A stretch of 14,719 nucleotides of DNA from Emcibacteraceae bacterium (GTDB lineage: Bacteria > Pseudomonadota > Alphaproteobacteria > Sphingomonadales > Emcibacteraceae), in NCBI GenBank assembly GCA_016763335.1, contig JAESUD010000358.1, positions 1-14,719 of the forward strand, given 5' to 3'. Of the stretch, positions 7,075 to 14,232 are shown in pieces. How positions within the stretch are numbered: the first letter of the stretch is position 1; each line of letters begins with the position of its first letter. A program made the translations under genes and the position numbers. The notes under the pieces were generated by a model. It saw only the letters and a program-made list of their open reading frames with translations, did no database searches and was not told where the DNA came from.

Positions 7075-7551
7075 ATGAAACAGATTTCAATAATAATGTT
7101 ATGCGTGTTCACTTTATCAGCCTGTGAACCGGGTTCAAAAGAAGGCTTTGGCACCATGATGGGTGCTCTTGGTGGTGCGATACTTGGTTCTGCCATTTCT
7201 GATAATGGTCGGGGTGGCAGCGGTAACGGTATGGTAATTGGTGCGCTTGCCGGCGGAATTTTAGGTAATGCTATTGGCCGTTCACTTGATGATGCTGATA
7301 AAAAAGAAATGTACCGGGCGCAACAGGCTGCATTTGAAAGCTATCCTTCGGGAGAGGCTTCAAATTGGTATAACCCTGATAGTGGTAATTCAGGCAGTTA
7401 TGTACCGCAACCGGCCGTGCAAAACAATCAAGGTGAATATTGCCGCGAATATCAGCAAACGATAACTATTGGCGGCGAGACAAAGAACGCTTACGGAAAA
7501 GCATGTCGTCAAGAGGACGGTGATTGGAAAATCGTGAGTGATAGAAGTTAA
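7075..7551 (+). CDS. Glycine-zipper outer-envelope lipoprotein
   Basis: Lipoprotein of 158 residues read from the ATG at 7075, chosen because GAGGA lies eight bases upstream; an in-frame ATG at 7048 would add nine polar residues before the signal peptide. The signal sequence ends in a lipobox LSAC with lipidated C17. A glycine-zipper region follows (GTMMGALGGAILGSAIS and GMVIGALAGGILGNAIGRS), a pair of glycine-spaced hydrophobic helices seen in the 17-kDa-antigen/SlyB-type surface lipoproteins. The C-terminal part (CREYQQTITIGGETKNAYGKACRQEDGDW) has the conserved cysteine pair of this group. SlyB of enterobacteria is a PhoP-regulated lipoprotein, so its place beside a PhoP/PhoQ-like pair is suggestive. 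Function here is unproven. Confidence 0.85.
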   Translation: MKQISIIMLCVFTLSACEPGSKEGFGTMMGALGGAILGSAISDNGRGGSGNGMVIGALAGGILGNAIGRSLDDADKKEMYRAQQAAFESYPSGEASNWYNPDSGNSGSYVPQPAVQNNQGEYCREYQQTITIGGETKNAYGKACRQEDGDWKIVSDRS

Positions 7552-7584
7552 TTCTACGAGTGAGTTTGAGTAGAGTCTTTGAGT

Positions 7585-7665
7585 TTAGGTGGTCCCGGTT
7601 TATTCTGTATAAACACTCCCCTCACAATTTGTGCAAAAAGCTGATCGGGACCACTTAATTTTTTT
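7585..7665 (+). terminator. Branched rho-independent terminator or small 3'-UTR RNA
   Basis: TTAGGTGGTCCCG (7585-7597) pairs with CGGGACCACTTAA (7646-7658) as a 13-bp stem, followed by a run of seven T (7659-7665). One pair is G-U in the plus-strand RNA and would be C-A on the other strand, so the structure favours plus-strand transcription. The 48-base interior holds two smaller hairpins: GTTTAT/ATAAAC (7598-7614), directly stacked on the main stem, and CACA/TGTG (7623-7633). The linker between them is C-rich (ACTCCCCT). It ends the lipoprotein transcript and is placed between convergent genes. The branching is unusual for a simple terminator. Confidence 0.65.
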
Positions 7666-7685
7666 CTTTACAATATTCGCAAATA

Positions 7686-8195
7686 TTAATTTACACGAAT
7701 AAGTTCTACGGTGAAGATCAGATCTTCATCAGGGCCGATTAGGCCGCCAGCACCGCGTGATCCGTAAGCAAGTTCAGAAGGAATGAAAAATTTGTATTTT
7801 GCACCTTCTTTCATCAATTGAACGCCTTCGGTCCAACCACGAATTACCTGATTTAATCCAAAATCAATTGGTTGGCCGCGCTCATACGAACTATCAAAAA
7901 CGGTGCCATCGGTCAGTGTACCTTCATAATGTACGGTGACCCTGTCAGTTGCTTTTGGACTATTTCCTGTTCCTTCAAGGAGGACTTTATATTGAAGGCC
8001 ACTGTCGGTAACAGTAATACCTTCTTTATTTTTATTTTCTTCTAAAAAACTTGTTTCAGTTGTCACTTGCTGCTCCATAGTGTCTGTAATTTGAGCTGCT
8101 TGAGGCTCAGTTGATTGTTCGGAACAAGACATAATAAGCAGACCCACAAGAGGAACCGCGACAATCTTGCCGAATTTATTAAAGGTTAATGGCAT
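7686..8195 (-). CDS. Lipoprotein FKBP-type peptidyl-prolyl cis-trans isomerase
   Basis: Envelope-anchored prolyl isomerase of 169 residues that would assist folding of periplasmic or outer-membrane proteins. The signal sequence ends at the lipobox IMSC, with C24 as the lipidation site, followed by a Ser/Thr/Gln-rich linker to about residue 55. The FKBP domain begins at SGLQYKVL and includes VHYEGTLTDG, FDSSYERG, the VIRGW active-site turn, KFFIPSELAYG and a closing FTVELIRV. The dimerisation domain of Mip and FkpA is missing, so it is a short single-domain form. GGAG seven bases before the ATG supports the start. It is a single gene with its own promoter. Confidence 0.93.
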   Translation of the reverse strand: MPLTFNKFGKIVAVPLVGLLIMSCSEQSTEPQAAQITDTMEQQVTTETSFLEENKNKEGITVTDSGLQYKVLLEGTGNSPKATDRVTVHYEGTLTDGTVFDSSYERGQPIDFGLNQVIRGWTEGVQLMKEGAKYKFFIPSELAYGSRGAGGLIGPDEDLIFTVELIRVN

Positions 8196-8222
8196 TAAAA
8201 TACTCCAGTTTTCAGTTCAATT

Positions 8223-8251
8223 ATTTTAAATACACCATTGCTATAAAGCAA
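8223..8251 (-). promoter_or_regulatory. Possible promoter of the FKBP lipoprotein gene
   Basis: On the minus strand TTGCTT (plus coordinates 8246-8251) and TAAAAT (8223-8228) are 17 bases apart, about 28 bases before the ATG at 8195. The -10 has one mismatch; the -35 keeps only the TTG core. Confidence 0.35.
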
Positions 8252-8319
8252 AATTGTGGCAGTTCCAAGTTTGAATTTTATACAGGTGACAGTAAGAGTT
8301 CCATGTAACTGTTAAACGC

Positions 8320-8349
8320 TTGTCTTATTTGTGTAACATATTGTATAAA
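8320..8349 (+). promoter_or_regulatory. Possible promoter of the inositol operon
   Basis: TTGTCT (8320-8325) and TATAAA (8344-8349) are separated by 18 bases, leaving a leader of about 65 bases before the ATG at 8421. An imperfect 14-bp palindrome, AGTTCCATGTAACT, at 8297-8310 sits just upstream and could bind an activator. The ribosome site is AAAGG at 8405-8409, 11 bases before the start. Confidence 0.35.
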
Positions 8350-8420
8350 TACCTCAGGAAATTGGGCTTTTTATGTGAAGACCGTAATATTTATAAATTT
8401 AGACAAAGGTAAAAATTAAA

Positions 8421-9548
8421 ATGTCGAAGATTAAAATTGCCATCGCAGGTATTGGTAACTGCGCAAGTTCACTCATTCAGGGTATTTATTATTATACACC
8501 TGAACGTGTTGGAAACGAGAAAGTAGTCCCTGGCCTTATGCATTGGGAAGTCGCGGGATACCGCCCTTGTGATATTGACGTTGTGGCTGCATTTGATGTG
8601 GATCGCCGCAAAGTCGGTAAAGACCTTAATGAGGCGATCTTTGAAAAACCAAACTGTACTACAGTATTTCATGGTGACTTGCCAAAAAGCGGTACCATTG
8701 TAAAAATGGGCAATGTGCTTGACGGTGTTTCACCGCATATGGCTGAATTTGATGATGCACGCACTTTTCTTGTTGCTGATTTGCCTTCTGCAACAAAAGA
8801 AGACATCGTTCGCGAGTTAAAAGAAAGTGGTGCTGAAATTCTTACCAACTATATGCCTGTTGGTTCAGAGGAAGCCGCAAAGTTTTATGCGGAATGTGCG
8901 CTTGAAGCGGGTATTGCTTTCATTAACAATATGCCGGTATTTATTGCCAGCAACCCTGAATGGGCCAAGAAATTTGAAGATGCAAATCTTCCGATTATCG
9001 GTGATGATATTAAAGCCCAGCTTGGTGCGACAATCACCCATAGAACATTAACCGACCTTTTTGCTAAGCGCGGTGTTGTTCTTGAGCGTACTTATCAGCT
9101 TAATACCGGCGGTAATACTGACTTTCTAAACATGAAAAATCAGGACCGTTTGAAATCCAAGAAAATTTCTAAAACTGAAGCCGTGCAAGCCGTTGCCGGT
9201 AAACGTCTTGACGATGATAATATTCATGTTGGTCCAAGTGATTATATTCCGTGGCAAAATGATAACAAAGTTTGTTTTTTGCGGATGGAAGGCGACCTTT
9301 TCGGCGGCGTTCCTATGAACCTTGAAATGCGTCTTAGTGTTGAAGATAGCCCGAACTCAGCCGGTGTTGCAATTGATATGATCCGTTGTTGTAAGCTTGC
9401 GCTTATGAACGGTGAAGGCGGCATTCTTTCTGCTGCGTCTGCCTATTTCTGCAAACATCCACCCGTGCAGTTCACTGATGATCAAGCATATAAAATGACA
9501 GAAGATTTTATCAAGTCACGTGTTGCTTCTGCGAGTGCTGCAGAGTGA
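8421..9548 (+). CDS. ino1: myo-Inositol-1-phosphate synthase
   Basis: Cytoplasmic NAD+-dependent enzyme (375 residues) converting D-glucose 6-phosphate to 1L-myo-inositol 1-phosphate. The NAD-binding fold opens with IAGIGNCASSLIQG (8-21). Family-defining central motifs are TNYMPVGSEE (142-151), GDDIKAQLGAT (194-204) and NTGGNTDFLNM (228-238). KSKKISKTEAV (245-255) and RLSVEDSPNSAG (304-315) supply conserved substrate-site lysines and acids. The length fits the short bacterial and archaeal form (about 360-390) rather than the eukaryotic one (over 500). Its stop overlaps the GTG start of the next gene (GTGA), so the two are translationally coupled, which argues that inositol phosphate feeds the next enzyme. 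In Gram-negative bacteria the enzyme is uncommon and usually points to inositol lipids, solutes or glycans. Confidence 0.95.
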   Translation: MSKIKIAIAGIGNCASSLIQGIYYYTPERVGNEKVVPGLMHWEVAGYRPCDIDVVAAFDVDRRKVGKDLNEAIFEKPNCTTVFHGDLPKSGTIVKMGNVLDGVSPHMAEFDDARTFLVADLPSATKEDIVRELKESGAEILTNYMPVGSEEAAKFYAECALEAGIAFINNMPVFIASNPEWAKKFEDANLPIIGDDIKAQLGATITHRTLTDLFAKRGVVLERTYQLNTGGNTDFLNMKNQDRLKSKKISKTEAVQAVAGKRLDDDNIHVGPSDYIPWQNDNKVCFLRMEGDLFGGVPMNLEMRLSVEDSPNSAGVAIDMIRCCKLALMNGEGGILSAASAYFCKHPPVQFTDDQAYKMTEDFIKSRVASASAAE

Positions 9549-10261
9549 AATGCCTGATTATAGCTGCCGGACAAGGCAGCAGGATGAGGGACCAAGGGGA
9601 TAGTAAACCCCTTATTGAAATTGATGGCGTTCCTATTTTGGAACGCGTCATATTAAATGCCCGTGCTGGCGGACTTGATGATTTTTATATTGTCACAGGC
9701 TATCACGGCACGAGAGTTCGTTCGTTTCTTGATGAATTATCAGAACGGGAAAACATCAAGATTAATCATGTGATAAATGAAGAATGGCAACGGCCTAATG
9801 GTCTTTCTGTTTATGCGGCGAAAGATCATATCGATGGCCCGTTTATTCTGACCATGTGTGATCATTTGTTTGATCCGGAAATTATCAAGGATGTGCTCTC
9901 GTCAAATCATGACGACGACACAGTTACCCTTTGTGTTGATTATAATATTGATAACCCGGTTATTGATCTTAATGATGTGACGCGGGTTAATTGTACCAGC
10001 AAGCAGATTAACAATATCGGTAAAGTTATCCGTGATTATAATGCGTTTGATACGGGGATATTCTATTGCACCAGTGTATTGTTTGATGCGCTTGAACAAA
10101 GCTTTAAAGAAGGCGATGAAAGCATTAGTGGCGCCATGAATGTACTTGGCGCACAGGATAAGGCCCGTACCTTTGATGTAAAAGGACGGCTATGGCTTGA
10201 TGTCGATGATCCGATGGCTTTTGGTAAAGCGATTGTTTATGTCACTGAAGGCAAATTATAA
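9545..10261 (+). CDS. CTP:inositol-1-phosphate cytidylyltransferase-like nucleotidyltransferase
   Basis: Cytoplasmic sugar-nucleotidyltransferase-fold enzyme (238 residues). The N-terminal IIAAGQGSRM (5-14) and K21 are the nucleotide-binding signature. GLSVYAAKDHIDGPFILTM (86-104), then CDH (105-107), AFDTGIFYC (167-175) and GRLWLDVDDP (214-223) follow the order and spacing I recall for the cytidylyltransferase domain of archaeal and Thermotoga IPCT/DIPPS proteins, where CDP-inositol is made for di-myo-inositol phosphate. The GTG start overlaps the synthase stop, so substrate inositol 1-phosphate is likely. In hyperthermophiles this domain is often fused to a CDP-alcohol transferase; here the transferase is separate, at 13321. 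A phosphocholine or other alcohol-phosphate cytidylyltransferase is the main alternative. Confidence 0.78.
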   Translation: MKCLIIAAGQGSRMRDQGDSKPLIEIDGVPILERVILNARAGGLDDFYIVTGYHGTRVRSFLDELSERENIKINHVINEEWQRPNGLSVYAAKDHIDGPFILTMCDHLFDPEIIKDVLSSNHDDDTVTLCVDYNIDNPVIDLNDVTRVNCTSKQINNIGKVIRDYNAFDTGIFYCTSVLFDALEQSFKEGDESISGAMNVLGAQDKARTFDVKGRLWLDVDDPMAFGKAIVYVTEGKL

Positions 10262-10267
10262 AATTAT

Positions 10268-10576
10268 TTATTCATCACTGCGAATTTTTTCGTGGTGGTG
10301 AATAACTTCTTCAATAATAAAATCAAGAAATTTTTCTGAAAAATTAGGATCTAATTGCGCATCTTCCGATAATTTACGAAGGCGTTCGATTTGTAATCGT
10401 TCGCGTTTTTTATCAGCGGGTGGAAGATTATGCTTGGCTTTATATTTGCCGACTTTCTGAGTAATTTTAAACCGTTCAGCGAGCATGTTTATGACCGCTG
10501 CATCAATGTTATCGATACTGTTGCGATATTCGATCAGTTTATTTTTTGTTTCTTTAGATATAGGGGCGTCGCTCAA
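10268..10576 (-). CDS. Chorismate mutase, AroQ type
   Basis: Cytoplasmic all-helical enzyme (102 residues) rearranging chorismate to prephenate for phenylalanine and tyrosine synthesis. Against the E. coli P-protein mutase domain with a constant offset of seven, the active-site residues are all found: R18 (R11), R35 (R28), K46 (K39), D55 (D48), R58 (R51) and E59 (E52). The position of Q88 falls in the HHH run at 93-95, a difference worth noting. No dehydratase, dehydrogenase or regulatory ACT domain is attached. The start is TTG at 10576, with AAGG nine bases upstream and no nearby in-frame ATG. It is last in the minus-strand glycan operon, 69 bases after the flippase, and ends six bases from the convergent cytidylyltransferase. 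It probably has a housekeeping role. Confidence 0.88.
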   Translation of the reverse strand: MSDAPISKETKNKLIEYRNSIDNIDAAVINMLAERFKITQKVGKYKAKHNLPPADKKRERLQIERLRKLSEDAQLDPNFSEKFLDFIIEEVIHHHEKIRSDE

Positions 10577-10612
10577 TTTAAATACCTTCTCATTGCGTTG
10601 CTGAAACCGAAC

Positions 10613-10629
10613 TTAGCAATCTTTGCTAA
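10613..10629. repeat. 7-bp inverted repeat between flippase and mutase genes
   Basis: TTAGCAA (10613-10619) and TTGCTAA (10623-10629) flank a TCT loop in the 69-base gap. No T-run follows on the minus strand, the direction of transcription, so it does not look like a terminator. It may be an mRNA hairpin that dampens expression of the mutase. Confidence 0.3.
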
Positions 10630-10645
10630 TTTAAAAAAGAAATTT

Positions 10646-12178
10646 TTATAAGAAGCGGCTTTTTAATTTTTGTATGTCTTTCTTTTCCATAGCAATTACC
10701 AACAATGATATGCCGTAAACAATGAAAAGAATTGGAATGCCAATGGCGATGCCCCAGTCATGAATGATATCAAAAGGCATGAATTTAATAATAAAATTAA
10801 AGGCCACCCCACTAATCACAATGGCAAAAATGACTTTAAATATCTTAAGATTAAGCATGTCGATGGAATATAATTTTCTAACGATTAGCACGCGGATTAA
10901 ATTCATAATGAAATAAGTACTACAAAGCGCCATAGCAACACCAACAGGGCCATATGAATAATGTTGTGTGAATAAGATAACCAGAACAATATAAACCGGG
11001 ATCATCAATAAAGATATAAATGGATTAAACATCGGCGAGCGGTAAATTATCGGTAAATCAGCAATACCGAAGCCGCCATTTATGGTCTCGCCAATCATCA
11101 GGAACATTAGAATTATACCACCCATTATCAGCATAGAACTTCCTGTATCTCCCGGTGCGATTGCCGTAAATATAGCTTCACCGTAAAAGAACGCGAGCAC
11201 CACGAGTACACCCTGTATCATCAGTATCCATCTTGACACCATGGTCATTTGTTGGTCGACCGTTTTGAAATCTTTTTCCACAAGGTTTTTGGCCATCACG
11301 GGTGATAATATTGGATGGAAACTTTGGTAGATTTTTTCAACTGTTGTGGCGAATTGCTGGGCGATATTATAAATACCGAGCACAGCTTCCGCGAAGAAAA
11401 ACTTGACGGCAAAAACATCCATTCTCATGAAAATAAGTAGGGCAAGATCATGAAACGCGGTTGGCCCAGAAAACGAGGCGAGCTTTTTAATAAGTGTAAA
11501 ACTGGGTCGGGCGGCTAATGTTTTTTTAAGAGAGAAAAGGTGGCAAAAACCCCAAATAGCGTAACATAGCGCCAGTAAAAGCGCCACGGCATACGCCATG
11601 ATTAAGCCATTGATGTTAAATCCTAAATAATAAAATAATAGCATGAAACCAAGTAAAAAATAAGGTTCGATTATGCTACGCGCGACGACCTCATAGCGCA
11701 TTTTTCGTGTGGCGCGCGTGCCGGCAAGAATGACGTCTAGTGCGGTAATGATGACAATGACGGGTGCTAAAAACTTTAAGCCCATGACCATTTCCGGGTA
11801 ATTAAACCAGCCTGATATTGTTTCTGCACTTAGAATGATAATGCCGGCAATAAAAGTGCCAACTACTATTGACCATAAAAGTGCAGAGACCATTACTTGT
11901 TCGATGGAATATTTGCCGGAATATTCATCGTCATGAATAAATTTGAACAAGGATCTTTTAAAACCAAACGTGGAAAACGCAGCACATATTTCAATGGTTG
12001 TAATGGTGAAGCCATAACGGCCATATAATTCAAGACCAAATAAAGCCACAGCAAGCACTAAAAAAGGTAGACGCGAACCTAACCTAATAATAAAGCCTAT
12101 GAAATTTGCCCCGGCACCCTTGGCAATATCTTTATTATCTTTTGCTGTTTCGGCGTCTTTTTTGTCTGATAATGACAT
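10646..12178 (-). CDS. Wzx-type lipid-linked glycan flippase (MOP superfamily)
   Basis: Polytopic inner-membrane protein (510 residues) with about 12 to 14 helices, of the polysaccharide transporter branch of the MOP superfamily. These proteins move lipid-linked saccharides from the cytoplasmic to the periplasmic face. The N-terminus has a short charged cytoplasmic segment (MSLSDKKDAETAKDNKDIAKG), then the usual first helix pair with RLGSRLPF and the YGRYGFTIT loop. Later come paired helices separated by short basic loops. It lies 13 bases after the secreted-protein gene and shares that operon with an epimerase and a CDP-alcohol transferase, so its cargo may be a phospho-inositol or sugar-bearing lipid made there. 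Cargo is inference. Only a weak purine-rich stretch precedes the ATG, which fits coupling to upstream translation. Confidence 0.85.
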   Translation of the reverse strand: MSLSDKKDAETAKDNKDIAKGAGANFIGFIIRLGSRLPFLVLAVALFGLELYGRYGFTITTIEICAAFSTFGFKRSLFKFIHDDEYSGKYSIEQVMVSALLWSIVVGTFIAGIIILSAETISGWFNYPEMVMGLKFLAPVIVIITALDVILAGTRATRKMRYEVVARSIIEPYFLLGFMLLFYYLGFNINGLIMAYAVALLLALCYAIWGFCHLFSLKKTLAARPSFTLIKKLASFSGPTAFHDLALLIFMRMDVFAVKFFFAEAVLGIYNIAQQFATTVEKIYQSFHPILSPVMAKNLVEKDFKTVDQQMTMVSRWILMIQGVLVVLAFFYGEAIFTAIAPGDTGSSMLIMGGIILMFLMIGETINGGFGIADLPIIYRSPMFNPFISLLMIPVYIVLVILFTQHYSYGPVGVAMALCSTYFIMNLIRVLIVRKLYSIDMLNLKIFKVIFAIVISGVAFNFIIKFMPFDIIHDWGIAIGIPILFIVYGISLLVIAMEKKDIQKLKSRFL

Positions 12179-12191
12179 GCGCTATTTGTTT

Positions 12192-13292
12192 CTATCTTCT
12201 GTTACGGCGTCTTTTCTTAGCTTTGGCTCTTTTGGCGGGCGTGACATCAGTATATTCGCTTAATGCCTTACCTTTAAGATTTTTTTCACTAGATGATGTT
12301 TTATACACCAGATCATAGTCTGCCACATAGCGAAAATTTGTAACAACGGGACTTGATTTGGCAAATGTTCTTTCAAAGAAGTTTAAATGTTCTGTCAGAT
12401 TAAAATGCGCTAGTTTTTTTGTGAATTTTATAGTGCCTTTTAGTGTGCCGTTTTCACCTTTAGCTGAAATTTTTATTGATTTCGGGTAGGTGGCATTTTT
12501 TTCTTTGGTCATGTCTTGATATTTAATATCTATATCGGAAAAGCTGTCTATTTCAAGATTACCATCGAAAAGTTTTAAGATGATGTCTTGTTTGCCGTCG
12601 GGTCTGGTGATTGCTGATAAAAATGGTTTTGGTCCGTCATTGCCAAGCCCCAGTATGCGGGTCCAGTTTGTGATTAATTTATCTACTTTGTCGGTCATGG
12701 TTACATGAACACCAAAACCAGTAACATTATCTGCGTTGTGAACGGGGCCATTTGGATCAAAACCGGCTTCCGGGCCGAGCTGCCAATTGCCAAACCCAGT
12801 CATTGAAGGTGCGTAAATCGAGGTTTCAATATAACCATCTTCACTAGAATAGCGTTTGTGGTTAATCGGGGCTTGATGCGATGTTAAGCTGAGATCAACA
12901 ATGCCCATAGTATTTTCAAGATGGTGATTAAAACCATCAGAATTTCGTTTTAATGTGTGTGTATGAATAAACATATCCAGAGATTTTTCTGAAAATCCCC
13001 ACTCACCAAGCTTGCGGCCATTTTTAATAGTATAAAGCTTGCCGTCAGGTGTGACGAGAGTGCCAAGCATGATGCCGTGTTTTTTACCAACGGGCCACGG
13101 AAAATTAGCAACGAGAAACTGGCTTGTGACCAGTGAGCCATCACTTAAATAGAAATATTGTTCCCAGTATTCGGTATAATTTTTCTCATCCGACATTATA
13201 GGTACATCACTCATCTGTGCAGAAGAGGGGGCTACCAGAGTTAAATAACTAATAAAGAGTACACATAAATTTTTTAATAGTTTAGAACGCAT
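12192..13292 (-). CDS. Secreted protein of uncertain family with a basic C-terminal tail
   Basis: Exported protein of 366 residues. A signal peptide (KLLKN, then hydrophobic residues to 20) ends at APSSA, with cleavage after about A25. The mature part is mainly beta-strand-like: paired strands such as YFYLSDGSLVTSQFLVANF, KHGIMLGTLVTPDGKLYTI and GLTGTIKF-like hairpins near the end. This resembles, without proof, the lipocalin-like CrtC/AttH/Svf1 group, which handles hydrophobic or lipid ligands. The last 14 residues (353-366) are almost entirely Lys, Arg and Ala and could bind phospholipid headgroups or acidic glycan. GGGA lies nine bases before the ATG. It sits between the CDP-alcohol transferase and flippase genes, so a periplasmic role with their product is likely. 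I do not recognise a definite function. Confidence 0.6.
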   Translation of the reverse strand: MRSKLLKNLCVLFISYLTLVAPSSAQMSDVPIMSDEKNYTEYWEQYFYLSDGSLVTSQFLVANFPWPVGKKHGIMLGTLVTPDGKLYTIKNGRKLGEWGFSEKSLDMFIHTHTLKRNSDGFNHHLENTMGIVDLSLTSHQAPINHKRYSSEDGYIETSIYAPSMTGFGNWQLGPEAGFDPNGPVHNADNVTGFGVHVTMTDKVDKLITNWTRILGLGNDGPKPFLSAITRPDGKQDIILKLFDGNLEIDSFSDIDIKYQDMTKEKNATYPKSIKISAKGENGTLKGTIKFTKKLAHFNLTEHLNFFERTFAKSSPVVTNFRYVADYDLVYKTSSSEKNLKGKALSEYTDVTPAKRAKAKKRRRNRR

Positions 13293-13320
13293 TTACAATT
13301 TTCCCGGCAATTACTCTGGG

Positions 13321-14220
13321 TTAAATTATTTCCTTTAACCGCAAGGTGAAGAGATTATTTAATAGTTTTTGTTTTTGCACCAAAAATACCAATGTTAAAT
13401 TCAGTATAATAACTTCGAACCAGAAATAATATATTGGCTCACCACTAATTGATGCTATAAATATGGCAAAAGTACGGTAATTGGCACAAAGAAATGACCA
13501 GTTATTTACCGCAGGTGCGTATATTTCACGGTAAAGCGCTCTGACCTCTGTTTCTTTTTCCGGGGCTAGCTTAATGACTTCTGTTAAGGATTGTCTGAAT
13601 ATTCTGTCTACGCCGCTAAAGGCATATTGCATTCTGATATAGCCAATATGAAGTTGGTTAGCGATTTGGCCGATTGCTGACTTGCTTTTACCGGCATCAA
13701 TCATGTCATTGATGCTTGGAAGGTTGGCGCTTAACTTTCCCTTTCCCCAATAATCATATTCGCTACGTTGAAGTTCATAGGCGCCGGACTGTATAGCATG
13801 GCAAAGACCTGCAAAAATGCTGAGATACCAAATTTGATTGCCGACAATCGGGCTTAGGGCCAGTGATATACCAACATAGACGCTGATAAATGTGACATAA
13901 TCGCAAACGCCATCGATTACTTTGCCGATTTCAGAAAAATTCTTTGTTGCCCGTGCTAGTTGCCCGTCGGCACCGTCAAAAACATGCCACATAAACATCA
14001 GTAGGAAACCAAGAGCCGCAAAAATGGGTGTTTGATAATTATAATAGCAAACACCAGCCATCAATCCGCAAACCATACCAAATGATGAAACCATATTTGG
14101 TGTAATGTTGAGCTTGATAAACTTTGGCACCAGCCAACTGCTGATGGGGTGGATGATATAGACGTTGGTAAATTCTTCTATTTCACTGGTACGTTTTATG
14201 TCGTCGGATTTTTGTTCCAT
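13321..14220 (-). CDS. CDP-alcohol phosphotransferase, possible phosphoinositol transferase
   Basis: Inner-membrane enzyme that moves a phospho-alcohol from a CDP-activated donor to an acceptor alcohol. Read from the ATG at 14220 it has 299 residues; a TTG at 14229 would add three. The complete catalytic motif is present: D82, D85-G86, A89-R90, G99, D103 and D107 with canonical spacing. Ahead of it, YIIHPISSWLVPKF (21-34) and ITPNMVSS resemble the entry segment of archaeal DIPPS-type transferases. The middle (about 150-235) is a long polar helical insertion unlike small phosphatidylglycerophosphate synthases. With a CDP-inositol-forming enzyme nearby, transfer of phosphoinositol to an acceptor such as diacylglycerol or a sugar lipid is plausible. 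Using CDP-diacylglycerol with inositol 1-phosphate is the main alternative. Confidence 0.8.
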   Translation of the reverse strand: MEQKSDDIKRTSEIEEFTNVYIIHPISSWLVPKFIKLNITPNMVSSFGMVCGLMAGVCYYNYQTPIFAALGFLLMFMWHVFDGADGQLARATKNFSEIGKVIDGVCDYVTFISVYVGISLALSPIVGNQIWYLSIFAGLCHAIQSGAYELQRSEYDYWGKGKLSANLPSINDMIDAGKSKSAIGQIANQLHIGYIRMQYAFSGVDRIFRQSLTEVIKLAPEKETEVRALYREIYAPAVNNWSFLCANYRTFAIFIASISGEPIYYFWFEVIILNLTLVFLVQKQKLLNNLFTLRLKEII

Positions 14221-14232
14221 AACCTGCAAACT

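Noticed and set aside
8421..10261. Di-myo-inositol phosphate thermoprotectant pathway as in hyperthermophiles
   Set aside because: The AT-rich, proteobacterial-looking gene set and the adjoining flippase and epimerase do not suggest a hyperthermophile, so a lipid or glycan product is preferred. The solute is kept only as an alternative.
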